DNA of 64,000 nt from Methylococcus capsulatus. Its GTDB lineage: Bacteria; Pseudomonadota; Gammaproteobacteria; Methylococcales; Methylococcaceae. The notes below the pieces were generated by a model. The model saw nothing but the letters and a program-made list of their open reading frames with translations, was not told the origin of the DNA and ran no database searches. Shown piece by piece: positions 1 through 7,953 of this stretch; the first letter of the stretch is position 1; every line of letters begins with the position of its first letter. The DNA is taken from contig NZ_CP104311.1 of assembly GCF_036864975.1 (NCBI RefSeq), positions 124,001 through 188,000 of the forward strand, given 5' to 3'. The translations under genes were made by a program, and so were the position numbers.

Positions 1-723
1 AAGCAGGTGGCTTTCCTGGATGCGAACCCCGCAATCGGCATGTGCGGAACCGCCTACGAACTGTTCCACGAGTCGCTCCGGCAAACGATCCGCCCGCCGT
101 GTCGGCACGAGGAGATCGTTTACGGGCTGCTCGACGATAATGTGTTTCTTCACAGCTCGGTGATCGTACGTATGGAGGTCCTGAACCGCCACGGCCTCCG
201 CTACCGGGAGGACTATCGGCACGCGGAAGACTATGAGCTCTGGGCTAGGCTCGCCCGACATACGTACATCGGCAACCTGCCCCAGGTCCTGGTGCGCTAC
301 CGTTCCCATCCCGAAAACATCAGTAACACCAACAAGGGGGAACAGATAGCCACCCGCGACCGGGTAAGACTCGAACATCTGGAATCGTTCGGATTGGCGC
401 CTGCGGCCGATCAAAAGATGCTCCACATCGACCTGTTTTCCCTCGCCTTTCAGGGCTCCCCGGACCAGCTGGCCGAAGCCCGCCACTGGCTGGAAACGCT
501 GGCACGGGCAGTGTCCGACCGATGCGGCATTCCATTGGGACGGCTCCATCGCGATTTCGCCCTGCTGTGGTATTCGGCCTGCGGACGCTCCGCTCACCAT
601 GGCCCCACCGTCCTGTTGTCTTATCTGAACTCGGCGATGGCCTGGAAAGGCCCCAAAAGCTATATACTCAAGCTGCTTTTTCGCTGCCTGATGCGTCAAC
701 CCATCCCGGCTGTCACGAAGTAG
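1..723 (+). CDS. Family 2 glycosyltransferase, 5' truncated by window edge
   Basis: The frame is open from base 1, so the start codon and the nucleotide-binding N-terminal half lie outside the window. The visible 240 residues carry the GT2 acceptor-side motif HAEDYELWARLA (around residue 78), whose ED pair normally supplies the catalytic base. A helical C-terminal tail of about 130 residues follows. It presumably transfers a sugar from a nucleotide-sugar to a growing surface glycan at the cytoplasmic face of the inner membrane. It is followed after 27 bp by another glycosyltransferase on the same strand, consistent with a polysaccharide operon. Donor and acceptor cannot be read from sequence. 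Confidence 0.85.
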   Translation, partial: KQVAFLDANPAIGMCGTAYELFHESLRQTIRPPCRHEEIVYGLLDDNVFLHSSVIVRMEVLNRHGLRYREDYRHAEDYELWARLARHTYIGNLPQVLVRYRSHPENISNTNKGEQIATRDRVRLEHLESFGLAPAADQKMLHIDLFSLAFQGSPDQLAEARHWLETLARAVSDRCGIPLGRLHRDFALLWYSACGRSAHHGPTVLLSYLNSAMAWKGPKSYILKLLFRCLMRQPIPAVTK

Positions 724-750
724 CCCGACTCCCCTCCTCCGTACCCCTCG

Positions 751-2583
751 ATGCGTACCGTCCGTTTCCGGATCCGCCCGACGATCCCTCGCCATACCCT
801 GATGCCAGGATTCCTGAAGCGCTCGCGCGTGGTGAAAACCTTGCGCTACACCGCTCTGGCGATATTCGGTCTTCCGTTCATCCCCATCTACCGGCAACCC
901 CTGGGACAAGCATTGAAGCGCGCGCTGGGCATGGTGCTGGCCGGGGAGGTCAAGAAGCCAGCCATGCTGCTCCTGGGCACCTTGAATTACACTGTGTTTT
1001 ATGCCCTCTGGGTCCGCCATCCCTGGGGCGAGGCGAAGATACGCTCCAAGGTGGAGATCTCCCACACGCACACGCTGGAGATCGCATTCATCGTCGGCTC
1101 CACCGGTTCGGCGTCTCCGGAAGACATCGAGGTGACGCTGGAGTCGATCCGCACCCAGGATTTCCAGGGCCTCGTCAGCCATGTCGCCGTCGTGGAACCG
1201 GACCTGCCGCCGCTCACATTCCGGCCGGTCGTGCCGGAAGGTTCGGAATTCGTGTGTTTCCTGCAGGCGGGAGACAGACTCACCCCCGATGCAATCAGCC
1301 GGGTCGCGGCATGCATGGACGGCTATCCGAAATTCAAACTGATCTACAACGACCACGATTACTTGATCAAGGGCAAACACCGCTGTTTCGCCGAGTTCAA
1401 ACCGGATTGGAACTACGAATTTTCCCTGGCTCGGTTTTACCTCCAGACGCCGGTTTTCTTCAGCGCCGCCAGTCTGGAAAAGCTGGGGTTCTCGAAACTC
1501 TCCGGCCCCTGCTCCCTCCCCGAAGTCGTATTCAAAATCTACGAAAACCACGGCAGCGAAAGCATCGCCCACATTCCCGCGGTTCTCTGCCATCACCCGT
1601 ACTCCCGCCGCGAGGACTGCAGTGGGGAACTCGACGTCTACGGCAAGGCGGTTGCGGCCCATCTGGCACGGCGCGGGGAGCCAGCGAGGATAGAACGCAG
1701 CCGGGAAGCGACCCGCGGCCTTTCGGTCCATTTCCCGCCGACGCCGGACCGGCCGCTGGTCTCCATCATCATCCCGACCCGGAACCGGGCCGACCTGCTG
1801 CGTAATTGCATCGAAAGCATCGAAACGCGCACGGCGTACGACCACTACGAGATCCTGGTGATCGATAACGGCAGCGACGAAGCGCAGACGCTGGAATACT
1901 TCCGCGAGATCGCAGCCCACGGGGTACGGGTGATTCCAGACCCCAGCCCATTCAATTTTTCGACCATCAACAACCGGGCGGCCGAACATGCCCGGGGGCA
2001 GTATCTGGCCTTTCTGAACAACGACATCGAGGTGATCAGCCCAGAATGGCTGGGTGAGATGCTCGGCCTCGCGGCCCGGCCCGGGATCGGCGCCGTGGGC
2101 GCGCGCCTGTGGTACCCGAACGACCGTCTGCAGCATGCCGGCGTGATCCTGGTCGGGGGGGTGGCCGGGCATGCCCACAAGTTCCTGCCGCGCGGATTGC
2201 CCGGCTACTGTGACCGGGCGGTGCTGCTGCAGGAGTTCTCTGCCGTCACCGCAGCCTGCATGGTGATCCGCAAGACGAGCTTCGCCGACATCGGCGGCTT
2301 CGACCCGGACCTAGCCGTGGCGTTCAACGACGTAGACCTCTGCCTGCGCCTGAAAGCCGCCGGCTACCGGAACGTCTGGACGCCCGCCGCGGAACTTTAC
2401 CACCACGAATCCTTGAGCCGCGGCAACGACACCGCGCCGGACAAGATCGAACGGTTCCTGCGGGAATGCGCCTACATGCGCGAGCGCTGGGGCGATTTTC
2501 TGCGCAACGACCCGGCTTACAGTCCCAACCTGGCCTGGGACAACTACGACTTCTCGCTGAGCTGGGAACGGCCGAAATTCTAA
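751..2583 (+). CDS. Two-domain family 2 glycosyltransferase
   Basis: A 610-residue protein with two GT-A-like regions. The N-terminal one (about residues 110-235) has the FLQAGDRLTPDAI segment that replaces the usual DXD stretch and is probably degenerate. The C-terminal one (about 335-560) is canonical, with SIIIPTRNRADLL, FLNNDIEVISPEW as metal/donor motif, and FNDVDLCLRL as the acceptor-side acidic motif. Residues 30-90 are hydrophobic or basic and suggest membrane association. The start at 751 has no clear ribosome binding site; an in-frame ATG at 802 is an alternative. It lies in a same-strand run of glycosyltransferases. The stop codon directly abuts the left end of the repeat element that follows. 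Confidence 0.85.
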   Translation: MRTVRFRIRPTIPRHTLMPGFLKRSRVVKTLRYTALAIFGLPFIPIYRQPLGQALKRALGMVLAGEVKKPAMLLLGTLNYTVFYALWVRHPWGEAKIRSKVEISHTHTLEIAFIVGSTGSASPEDIEVTLESIRTQDFQGLVSHVAVVEPDLPPLTFRPVVPEGSEFVCFLQAGDRLTPDAISRVAACMDGYPKFKLIYNDHDYLIKGKHRCFAEFKPDWNYEFSLARFYLQTPVFFSAASLEKLGFSKLSGPCSLPEVVFKIYENHGSESIAHIPAVLCHHPYSRREDCSGELDVYGKAVAAHLARRGEPARIERSREATRGLSVHFPPTPDRPLVSIIIPTRNRADLLRNCIESIETRTAYDHYEILVIDNGSDEAQTLEYFREIAAHGVRVIPDPSPFNFSTINNRAAEHARGQYLAFLNNDIEVISPEWLGEMLGLAARPGIGAVGARLWYPNDRLQHAGVILVGGVAGHAHKFLPRGLPGYCDRAVLLQEFSAVTAACMVIRKTSFADIGGFDPDLAVAFNDVDLCLRLKAAGYRNVWTPAAELYHHESLSRGNDTAPDKIERFLRECAYMRERWGDFLRNDPAYSPNLAWDNYDFSLSWERPKF

Positions 2584-2650
2584 GAACCTGTCTTGAAAAA
2601 TCTATTCAAGCGAACTCAATCAGTTGAAATCAGGAAAATTCTCCGCTCAG

Positions 2651-2680
2651 GTAGGATGGATAAGCGTAGCGCATCCACCT
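2651..2680 (+). repeat. REP-like half element, left copy
   Basis: GTAGGATGGATAAGCG followed by TAGCGCATCCACC. It is imperfectly repeated in inverse orientation at 2986-3016, whose reverse complement reads GTAGGGCGGATAAGCGGC then AGCGCATCCGCC. Sequences of this GGATAAGCG/GCGCATCC type are typical extragenic palindromic repeats in gammaproteobacteria (general knowledge, not searched). Confidence 0.6.
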
Positions 2681-2688
2681 CCGCGCCG

Positions 2689-2982
2689 ACTCGGAGAGCG
2701 GCGGAGCCGACTCGGAAAGCGGCGGAGCCGACTCGGAAAGCGGCGGAGCCGACTCGGAAAGCGGCGGAGCCGACTCGGAGAGCGGCGGAGCCGACTCGGA
2801 GAGCGGCGGAGCCGACTCGGAAAGCGGCGGAGCCGACTCGGAGAGCGGCGGAGCCGACTCGGAAAGCGGCGGAGCCGACTCGGAAAGCGGCGGAGCCGAC
2901 TCGGAGAGCGGCGGAGCCGACTCGGAAAGCGGCGGAGCCGACTCGGAAAGCGGCGGAGCCGACTCGGAGAGCGGCGGAGCCG
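2689..2982 (+). repeat. 21-bp tandem repeat, 14 units
   Basis: Fourteen head-to-tail copies of a 21-bp unit (ACTCGGARAGCGGCGGAGCCG). Apart from the last bases, units differ only at the R position (A or G), giving two unit types in an irregular order. Because 21 is a multiple of three, every frame stays open across it, which produces long spurious reading frames (7-residue repeats such as RKAAEPT). The array lies entirely between the two REP-like halves. The near identity of units points to recent slippage or unequal exchange, so copy number is likely variable. Confidence 0.9.
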
Positions 2983-2985
2983 AAT

Positions 2986-3016
2986 TTGGCGGATGCGCTG
3001 CCGCTTATCCGCCCTA
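2986..3016 (-). repeat. REP-like half element, right copy
   Basis: Inverted partner of the left copy at 2651-2680; the two would form a stem of about 30 bp with the tandem array in the loop. It reads GGCGGATGCGCTGCCGCTTA then TCCGCCCTACG on the + strand. Confidence 0.6.
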
Positions 3017-3064
3017 CGATCCTCCATATTCTTTTTCAAGACAGACTCTAAAAATCCCGCTGCC

Positions 3065-4021
3065 ATGCGCGAAGCCACAAGCATGAAAGGCATCGATATC
3101 GTCATCGTCAACTGGAATTCCGGAACCCAGCTCCGCGAATGCCTGCGATCGATCGAGACTTCCCGAAACGAAGCCGCCCCCCTTACGGTCACCGTCGTCG
3201 ACAACGCCTCCTCCGACGGGTCAGCGGACGGCTTGCCATCGCCGTCCTATGCCTTGCGCGTCATCCGCAACCCGGCCAACCTCGGCTTCGGCCGGGCCAG
3301 CAATCTCGGCGCACGCGAAGGAAATGCCGGCTATCTGCTGTTCCTGAATCCGGATACACGCCTCCATCCTGGCGCCCTGAGCATCCCTCTGGAGTTCATG
3401 GAGTCGGAAGCGGGAAGGCAGGTCGGCATTTGCGGCGTGCAGTGCCTGGACGATGCCGGCCGCATCGCCCGATGCTGCGCCCGTTTCCCCACGGCCTGGC
3501 GGCTCATCGGCCAAGCGCTCGGGCTGGACCGCCTGTTTCCGGGCTGGATAAGTCCGCATTTCCTCAACGAGTGGCCCCACGACACCGACCGTGACGTCGA
3601 TCAAGTGATCGGCGCTTTCTTTTTCGTGCGGCGCGCCGTGTTCGATCAACTCGATGGTTTCGACGAACGCTTCTTCGTCTATTACGAAGACCTGGACTTC
3701 GCCTTGCGCGCCCGCCGTGCCGGATGGGACAGCCGTTACCTCGCCAGGGCCAAAATATTCCACCGGGGCGGTGGCGTATCCCGCCAGATCAGCGCGCGCC
3801 GCCTCTATTACCTTACGAACAGCAAATTGCTGTACGCCCGGAAGCACCTGGCCGGGATCGAAGCCTTTCTGGTCGCGGGCGCCGTCTTGCTGCTGGAACC
3901 GCTGGCGCGCTCGGCCTACGCCTTGGGCCGAGGCAGCCTGGGCGAGTTTTCCGACACCTGGAAGGCGTTCGGCTGGCTTTATGCCTCGCTCAGCCGGCTG
4001 GGGGGGGGGAACCGCCGATGA
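3065..4021 (+). CDS. Family 2 glycosyltransferase, rhamnosyltransferase-like
   Basis: About 318 residues. The N-terminal GT-A fold shows IVIVNWNSGTQLRECLRSI, then VDNASSDGS, and the donor/metal motif FLNPDTRLHPGAL. The acceptor-side motif is FFVYYEDLDFALRARRAG. This pattern is typical of WbbL-like rhamnosyltransferases, though the donor is not proven. The C-terminus is hydrophobic and may contact the membrane. I chose ATG 3065; ATG 3083 (MKGIDIVIVN) fits the family start equally well. The longer open frame upstream is an artefact of the 21-bp repeat. Its stop overlaps the start of the next gene (ATGA), so the two are translationally coupled. Confidence 0.85.
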   Translation: MREATSMKGIDIVIVNWNSGTQLRECLRSIETSRNEAAPLTVTVVDNASSDGSADGLPSPSYALRVIRNPANLGFGRASNLGAREGNAGYLLFLNPDTRLHPGALSIPLEFMESEAGRQVGICGVQCLDDAGRIARCCARFPTAWRLIGQALGLDRLFPGWISPHFLNEWPHDTDRDVDQVIGAFFFVRRAVFDQLDGFDERFFVYYEDLDFALRARRAGWDSRYLARAKIFHRGGGVSRQISARRLYYLTNSKLLYARKHLAGIEAFLVAGAVLLLEPLARSAYALGRGSLGEFSDTWKAFGWLYASLSRLGGGNRR

Positions 4022-5115
4022 GGATTCTCGCCCTCACCCGCTACGATACGCTCGGCGCCAGCAGCCGCGTGCGGTTCTATCAATACCTCCCTTATCTGGC
4101 CGAAAGTGGAATCGAGATCGAAACTTCCTTCTTCCTGTCCAACGCCTACCTGGCAGCCCTGTACGGACGGCACCGTCGGCGGCTTCGCCACATCATCGCG
4201 GCCTATTTCCAGCGTCTGTCAGCACTTTGCAAGGCCCGGCGTTTCGATCTGCTGTGGATCGAAAAGGAACTGTTCCCCTGGCTGCCGGCGCTGGCGGAGA
4301 CCCTGCTGCAACGGCTGGGCATCCCGTATGTGGCCGACTACGACGATGCCGTTTTCCACAACTACGACCGGCACCGAAATCCGCTGTTCCGAGCCTTGCT
4401 GGGCCCAAAGATCGATGAGGTGATGCGCCACGCCGCGGTTGTGGTCGCCGGTAACCCCTATCTGGGGGAACGGGCACGGCAGGCGGGCGCGAGGCGGGTG
4501 GAAATCGTCCCCAGCGTCATCGATCTCAACCGTTATCCCGAGCCGAAATTGCGGCCGCGGGACCCTGCCGAGCCGGTCCGGATCGGCTGGATCGGTACGC
4601 CCTCGACCGCCCCATTTCTGCGTCCCGTGCGTATCCCGTTACAGCGGGTCGCCGACGCGCCGGCCTTGCGCCTGGTCCTCATCGGCGCGGGCGATACGGA
4701 TGTCGGGATTTCCGGGGCCGAGCGCCCCGCCTGGTCGGAGCAGCGCGAACACGAGCTGCTCGACACGCTGGACGTCGGCATCATGCCCCTGGCCGATCTT
4801 CCCTGGGAACGGGGGAAATGCGGCTACAAGCTGGTCCAGTACATGGCCTGCGGCAAACCCGTCATCGCCTCCCCGGTGGGTGTGAACACCGAGATCGTCG
4901 AACACGGCGTCAATGGCTTTCTCGCCTCCAATGATGGCGAATGGACGGAGGCCATCACGACCCTGGCCAACGATGCCGTCCTGCGCCAGCGCCTGGGCCA
5001 GGCGGCCCGCGAAAAGGTCGTGCGCGCCTACTCCCTGCAAAGCCAGCTCCCCCGCCTGCAGGAAATTCTGGCATCCACCTGCCCACCCCCAAGCCGCCGA
5101 AGGAGCCGTTCATGA
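4018..5115 (+). CDS. Family 4 glycosyltransferase
   Basis: A 365-residue GT-B protein. The N-terminus MRILALTRYDTLGASSRVRF and the C-terminal donor-binding part, DVGIMPLADLPWERGKCGYK followed by YMACGKPVIASPVG and EIVEHGVNGFLA, match the group 1 (GT4) retaining transferases. The start is fixed by the ATGA overlap with the upstream gene, and the stop overlaps the next start the same way. Three genes here are therefore coupled without spacing. It most likely adds a sugar to the same glycan as its neighbours; specificity is unknown. Confidence 0.88.
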   Translation: MRILALTRYDTLGASSRVRFYQYLPYLAESGIEIETSFFLSNAYLAALYGRHRRRLRHIIAAYFQRLSALCKARRFDLLWIEKELFPWLPALAETLLQRLGIPYVADYDDAVFHNYDRHRNPLFRALLGPKIDEVMRHAAVVVAGNPYLGERARQAGARRVEIVPSVIDLNRYPEPKLRPRDPAEPVRIGWIGTPSTAPFLRPVRIPLQRVADAPALRLVLIGAGDTDVGISGAERPAWSEQREHELLDTLDVGIMPLADLPWERGKCGYKLVQYMACGKPVIASPVGVNTEIVEHGVNGFLASNDGEWTEAITTLANDAVLRQRLGQAAREKVVRAYSLQSQLPRLQEILASTCPPPSRRRSRS

Positions 5116-6095
5116 ACCTGGACCATGGCGTATTCACCGTTTCCCTAGACTTCGAGCTGTACTGGGGGGTAAGGGACAAATTCCGCCTCGACCAGTACCA
5201 GGACAACCTGGCCGGCGTCGCAACCGCCGTCCGGAAAATGCTCACAGTATTCGAAACCCATGGGATCCACGCCACATGGGCCACGGTGGGCTTTTTGTTT
5301 TTCGAAAACCTCGATCAGCTCAAACGGAATCTGCCGGTCTCGTTGCCGAAATATCGGCGGAAGGAACTATGCCCTTACCGATATCTGGAAAACGCCGACC
5401 GGCTGGATCCCCGCTATCATTTCGCACCGGAACTGATAGCGCATATTGCCACCCACGATGGCCAGGAAATCGCCACCCACACCTTCTCGCACTACTATTG
5501 CCTGGAGGACGGCCAGTCGGTGGATGACTTCAAGGCCGATATCGCAAGGGCGAAGGCTGTGGCACAGAGTAAAGGAATATCGGTCGAAAGCCTGGTCTTT
5601 CCCAGAAACCAATGGAATACGGACTATCTTGCCACCCTGAACGAAATGGGAATCAAATCCTATCGCGGCAATGAATCGGGCTGGATACATCGGGCCACCG
5701 GCGATTCCGGTCAACACCGGCTGAGACGTGGACTCCGGCTCCTCGATACCTATTTCAATGTTTCTGGACACCACACCTATGCAATGGCGGCGACCGTCGC
5801 CAGCCGGCCGTATAATTTCCCAGCGAGCCGGTTCCTGCGTCCTTATTCCAAAAAGCTCTCATGGCTGGACGGACTGCGCCTCAAGCGCATCACCCAAGCG
5901 ATGGACGATGCCGCTGTCCACAAGCGCATATTCCACCTCTGGTGGCATCCGCATAATTTCGGGACGAACACGGCCCAGAACATGGCGTTCCTCGAACGCA
6001 TCGCCCATCACTACGACCGTCTGCGCGAAGAGCACGGCATGCGCTCGCTGAACATGCGAGAGCTATACACCCTGGCGGAATCCGCCCATGCCTGA
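5112..6095 (+). CDS. Polysaccharide deacetylase family protein
   Basis: A 327-residue NodB-like protein. The N-terminal strand FTVSLDFELYWG supplies the catalytic and metal aspartates; HGIHATWATVGFLFF and QEIATHTFSHYY (the HxxxH-type metal site) follow; WWHPHNF near the C-terminus is the usual late histidine motif. There is no obvious signal peptide, so it may act on cytoplasmic lipid-linked or nucleotide-linked sugars, or be exported another way. The start at 5112 overlaps the upstream stop (ATGA). A role in N- or O-deacetylation of the glycan made by this locus is inferred from the family and context. Confidence 0.85.
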   Translation: MNLDHGVFTVSLDFELYWGVRDKFRLDQYQDNLAGVATAVRKMLTVFETHGIHATWATVGFLFFENLDQLKRNLPVSLPKYRRKELCPYRYLENADRLDPRYHFAPELIAHIATHDGQEIATHTFSHYYCLEDGQSVDDFKADIARAKAVAQSKGISVESLVFPRNQWNTDYLATLNEMGIKSYRGNESGWIHRATGDSGQHRLRRGLRLLDTYFNVSGHHTYAMAATVASRPYNFPASRFLRPYSKKLSWLDGLRLKRITQAMDDAAVHKRIFHLWWHPHNFGTNTAQNMAFLERIAHHYDRLREEHGMRSLNMRELYTLAESAHA

Positions 6096-6861
6096 AGGAA
6101 AAACGCGAATCGTATTTCTGTGCACCGACAGCCGTTATTCCCGCATGATGTATCACGGCCTGGCGCCCCATGCCCAGGTTGCCGCCATAATCGTCGAAAC
6201 GCCCGTTTCATTGGCCCGCCTCGCACGGAGGAGAATGGAAAAACTGGGACTGATGGCAACCATGGGCCAGATCCTATTCATTGCCTGCAATAAGCTTCTG
6301 GCGCGGTTTTCCGCCAAAAGAATCCGTGAGCTCATTTCGGCTTACGGCCTCGACGACGCGCCACTGCCCGAAGACCGGGTAATCCCGGTCGACACCGTCA
6401 ACTCGCATCGGACCATCGCCTTGCTTCGCGAATTGGCTCCCCAGGCCGTCGTCGTCAACGGCACGCGAATCATCTCGAGGGAAGTTCTCGACGCGATCGA
6501 GGTGCCCTTCCTCAACACCCACATGGGCATTACCCCACGTTACCGCGGTGTACATGGCGGCTATTGGGCGATTGCGAACGACGACCGCGAAAACTGCGGG
6601 GTGACGGTCCACCTGGTGGATGCCGGTATCGACACCGGCGGCGTCCTCTACCAGGGCATCATAGAAGTCGACGAGAAAGACGATTTCAACACCTATCCCC
6701 TGCACCAGATCGCCAAGGCCATCCCCCTGATGCAATCGGCGCTGGAAGACGTGCGTGCCCACAACTTGCGGACCGTGCCGGGCGTTTTTCCTTCACGCCT
6801 GTGGCATCATCCGACCCTGTTCGAATATCTCAGGAACCGGCTGTTGCTGGCGGCAAAATAG
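6088..6861 (+). CDS. Formyltransferase-family protein
   Basis: A 257-residue protein whose central part fits the formyl transferase fold of Fmt, PurN and sugar N-formyltransferases: VVVNGTRIIS, then NTHMGITPRYRGVHGGYWA (the asparagine and histidine of the N-H-D triad) and LVDAGIDTGGVL (the aspartate). It overlaps the deacetylase gene by 8 bp. In this setting a sugar N-formyltransferase is attractive: the deacetylase could expose an amine that this enzyme formylates. The N-terminal 85 residues do not look like a standard folate-binding start, so the activity is an inference. Confidence 0.75.
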   Translation: MPEGKTRIVFLCTDSRYSRMMYHGLAPHAQVAAIIVETPVSLARLARRRMEKLGLMATMGQILFIACNKLLARFSAKRIRELISAYGLDDAPLPEDRVIPVDTVNSHRTIALLRELAPQAVVVNGTRIISREVLDAIEVPFLNTHMGITPRYRGVHGGYWAIANDDRENCGVTVHLVDAGIDTGGVLYQGIIEVDEKDDFNTYPLHQIAKAIPLMQSALEDVRAHNLRTVPGVFPSRLWHHPTLFEYLRNRLLLAAK

Positions 6862-6873
6862 CATCGGACACAT

Positions 6874-7920
6874 TCAGCGAGCCGCCATCTTCCTCATCTC
6901 CCCGGCGATGACTTCGCCCAGGACCCGATACCCTTTCGTACTGACATGGGTATCATCCGGCAGATAGAAATCGGCTTCTTTTTCCGCATGCTCGCTAAAC
7001 GGCGCCAATACATCAACGGCCCCCACTCCCATATCACGCAGCCTCCGAACGATGGGGGTATACCGCTCCACGTCCGGTCTCCCTACGATGAAACGGGCGT
7101 AAACACTCGACTTATTCGGCACCAGCACAAACAGAAACCGCCCTCCCGCCGCCTCGATACGGCGTTGGATGGCTAATATAGAGAAGACGGCCTTGCCGAT
7201 CTGCTCATCGCTCCAGGTGCTCTCCGCATCATCTTCGTAATAATAAAGAATACGATCAGAACGACGATTGGAAAAAAGATCGCGTGAAGCAAGCGGCGCG
7301 TTGACGGCCAACCCTGAAATAGATCGCCGACCTCCCCCCATCTCCAATAGCAAAGAATTCATAGCGACCTTCAACAGATAAACAACATCAGTTGGAATCG
7401 TTCTTCCAGTTCGCTTATAAGTCGGAACTTCCCTGTTCGCCGAAACATCGAATGGCTGAACTGCAAGCGCTTCACTCGATCTGGACCCACGGCAATCCTC
7501 GACCTCACTAAACCGGCTTACGAACAGGCGCTCGATACTTTCAACGATCACTTCCTTTCCCGCCACGTGCCCACCCCTGACGAGCATTTCCAACCAGTCA
7601 GCAATACAGTTGAATTGCACATAGTTATGCGAGGCGACTCGACGGCTGAGAGATCTTCCAAGCACGGATTGCCACATATTGGCCCAAGAGAATGAATCGC
7701 CCAGCACGAGTATGTCTGCGGACCCAACATCCTTGACATTGTCATCGACCGGTATCTCTGGCAATATATTTACCCAGCCGTAATCTCTTTCCGCCCAGCC
7801 TCCTACCCGCGTCAAATCCCCAGTAACGGGTTCAACATAAAACCCGAACGAAATAATCAACAGCAAACCTGCCACAAGCGCCGAAAAAAAATATAAAATA
7901 TATTTCTGATCGTAATACAT
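6874..7920 (-). CDS. SGNH-hydrolase-like acyltransferase (AlgJ/AlgX type)
   Basis: A 348-residue protein with one N-terminal membrane anchor (about residues 8-27) and a periplasmic domain. The nucleophile motif is ADILVLGDSFSWANMW and the DxxH motif is YLPDDTHVSTKGYRVL, together giving the Ser-Asp-His set of SGNH enzymes that O-acetylate exopolysaccharides. It lies just downstream of a membrane-bound O-acyltransferase on the same strand, the standard pairing in alginate-type acetylation: MBOAT moves the acyl group across the membrane and the SGNH protein transfers it to the glycan. Local codon use is slightly more AT-rich than the neighbours. Confidence 0.8.
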   Translation of the reverse strand: MYYDQKYILYFFSALVAGLLLIISFGFYVEPVTGDLTRVGGWAERDYGWVNILPEIPVDDNVKDVGSADILVLGDSFSWANMWQSVLGRSLSRRVASHNYVQFNCIADWLEMLVRGGHVAGKEVIVESIERLFVSRFSEVEDCRGSRSSEALAVQPFDVSANREVPTYKRTGRTIPTDVVYLLKVAMNSLLLEMGGGRRSISGLAVNAPLASRDLFSNRRSDRILYYYEDDAESTWSDEQIGKAVFSILAIQRRIEAAGGRFLFVLVPNKSSVYARFIVGRPDVERYTPIVRRLRDMGVGAVDVLAPFSEHAEKEADFYLPDDTHVSTKGYRVLGEVIAGEMRKMAAR

Positions 7921-7953
7921 TAATCTTGACTTAATAACTTCGATTCACTCACA

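Larger units (their letters stand above)
2584..3048. mobile_element. MITE-like element with inverted ends
   Basis: A 465-bp intergenic element bounded by inverted ends: CTGTCTTGAAAAA at 2588-2600 has its perfect 13-bp reverse complement at 3032-3044, and imperfect matching extends outward by a few bases. Nested inside are two inverted REP-like halves (2651-2680 and 2986-3016), and inside those a 21-bp tandem array. No credible protein is encoded: the reading frames across it are all repeat translations. No clear target duplication is visible beyond TA/TAA. The nested symmetry suggests a non-autonomous mobile or palindromic repeat unit that acquired an expanded centre. Confidence 0.55.

Noticed and set aside
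2689-2982. CRISPR array
   Set aside because: The units are contiguous and have no unique spacers; there are no cas genes in the window.
2593-3204. Long arginine/alanine-rich repeat proteins on both strands
   Set aside because: They are translations of the 21-bp repeat, whose length is a multiple of three, so every frame stays open.
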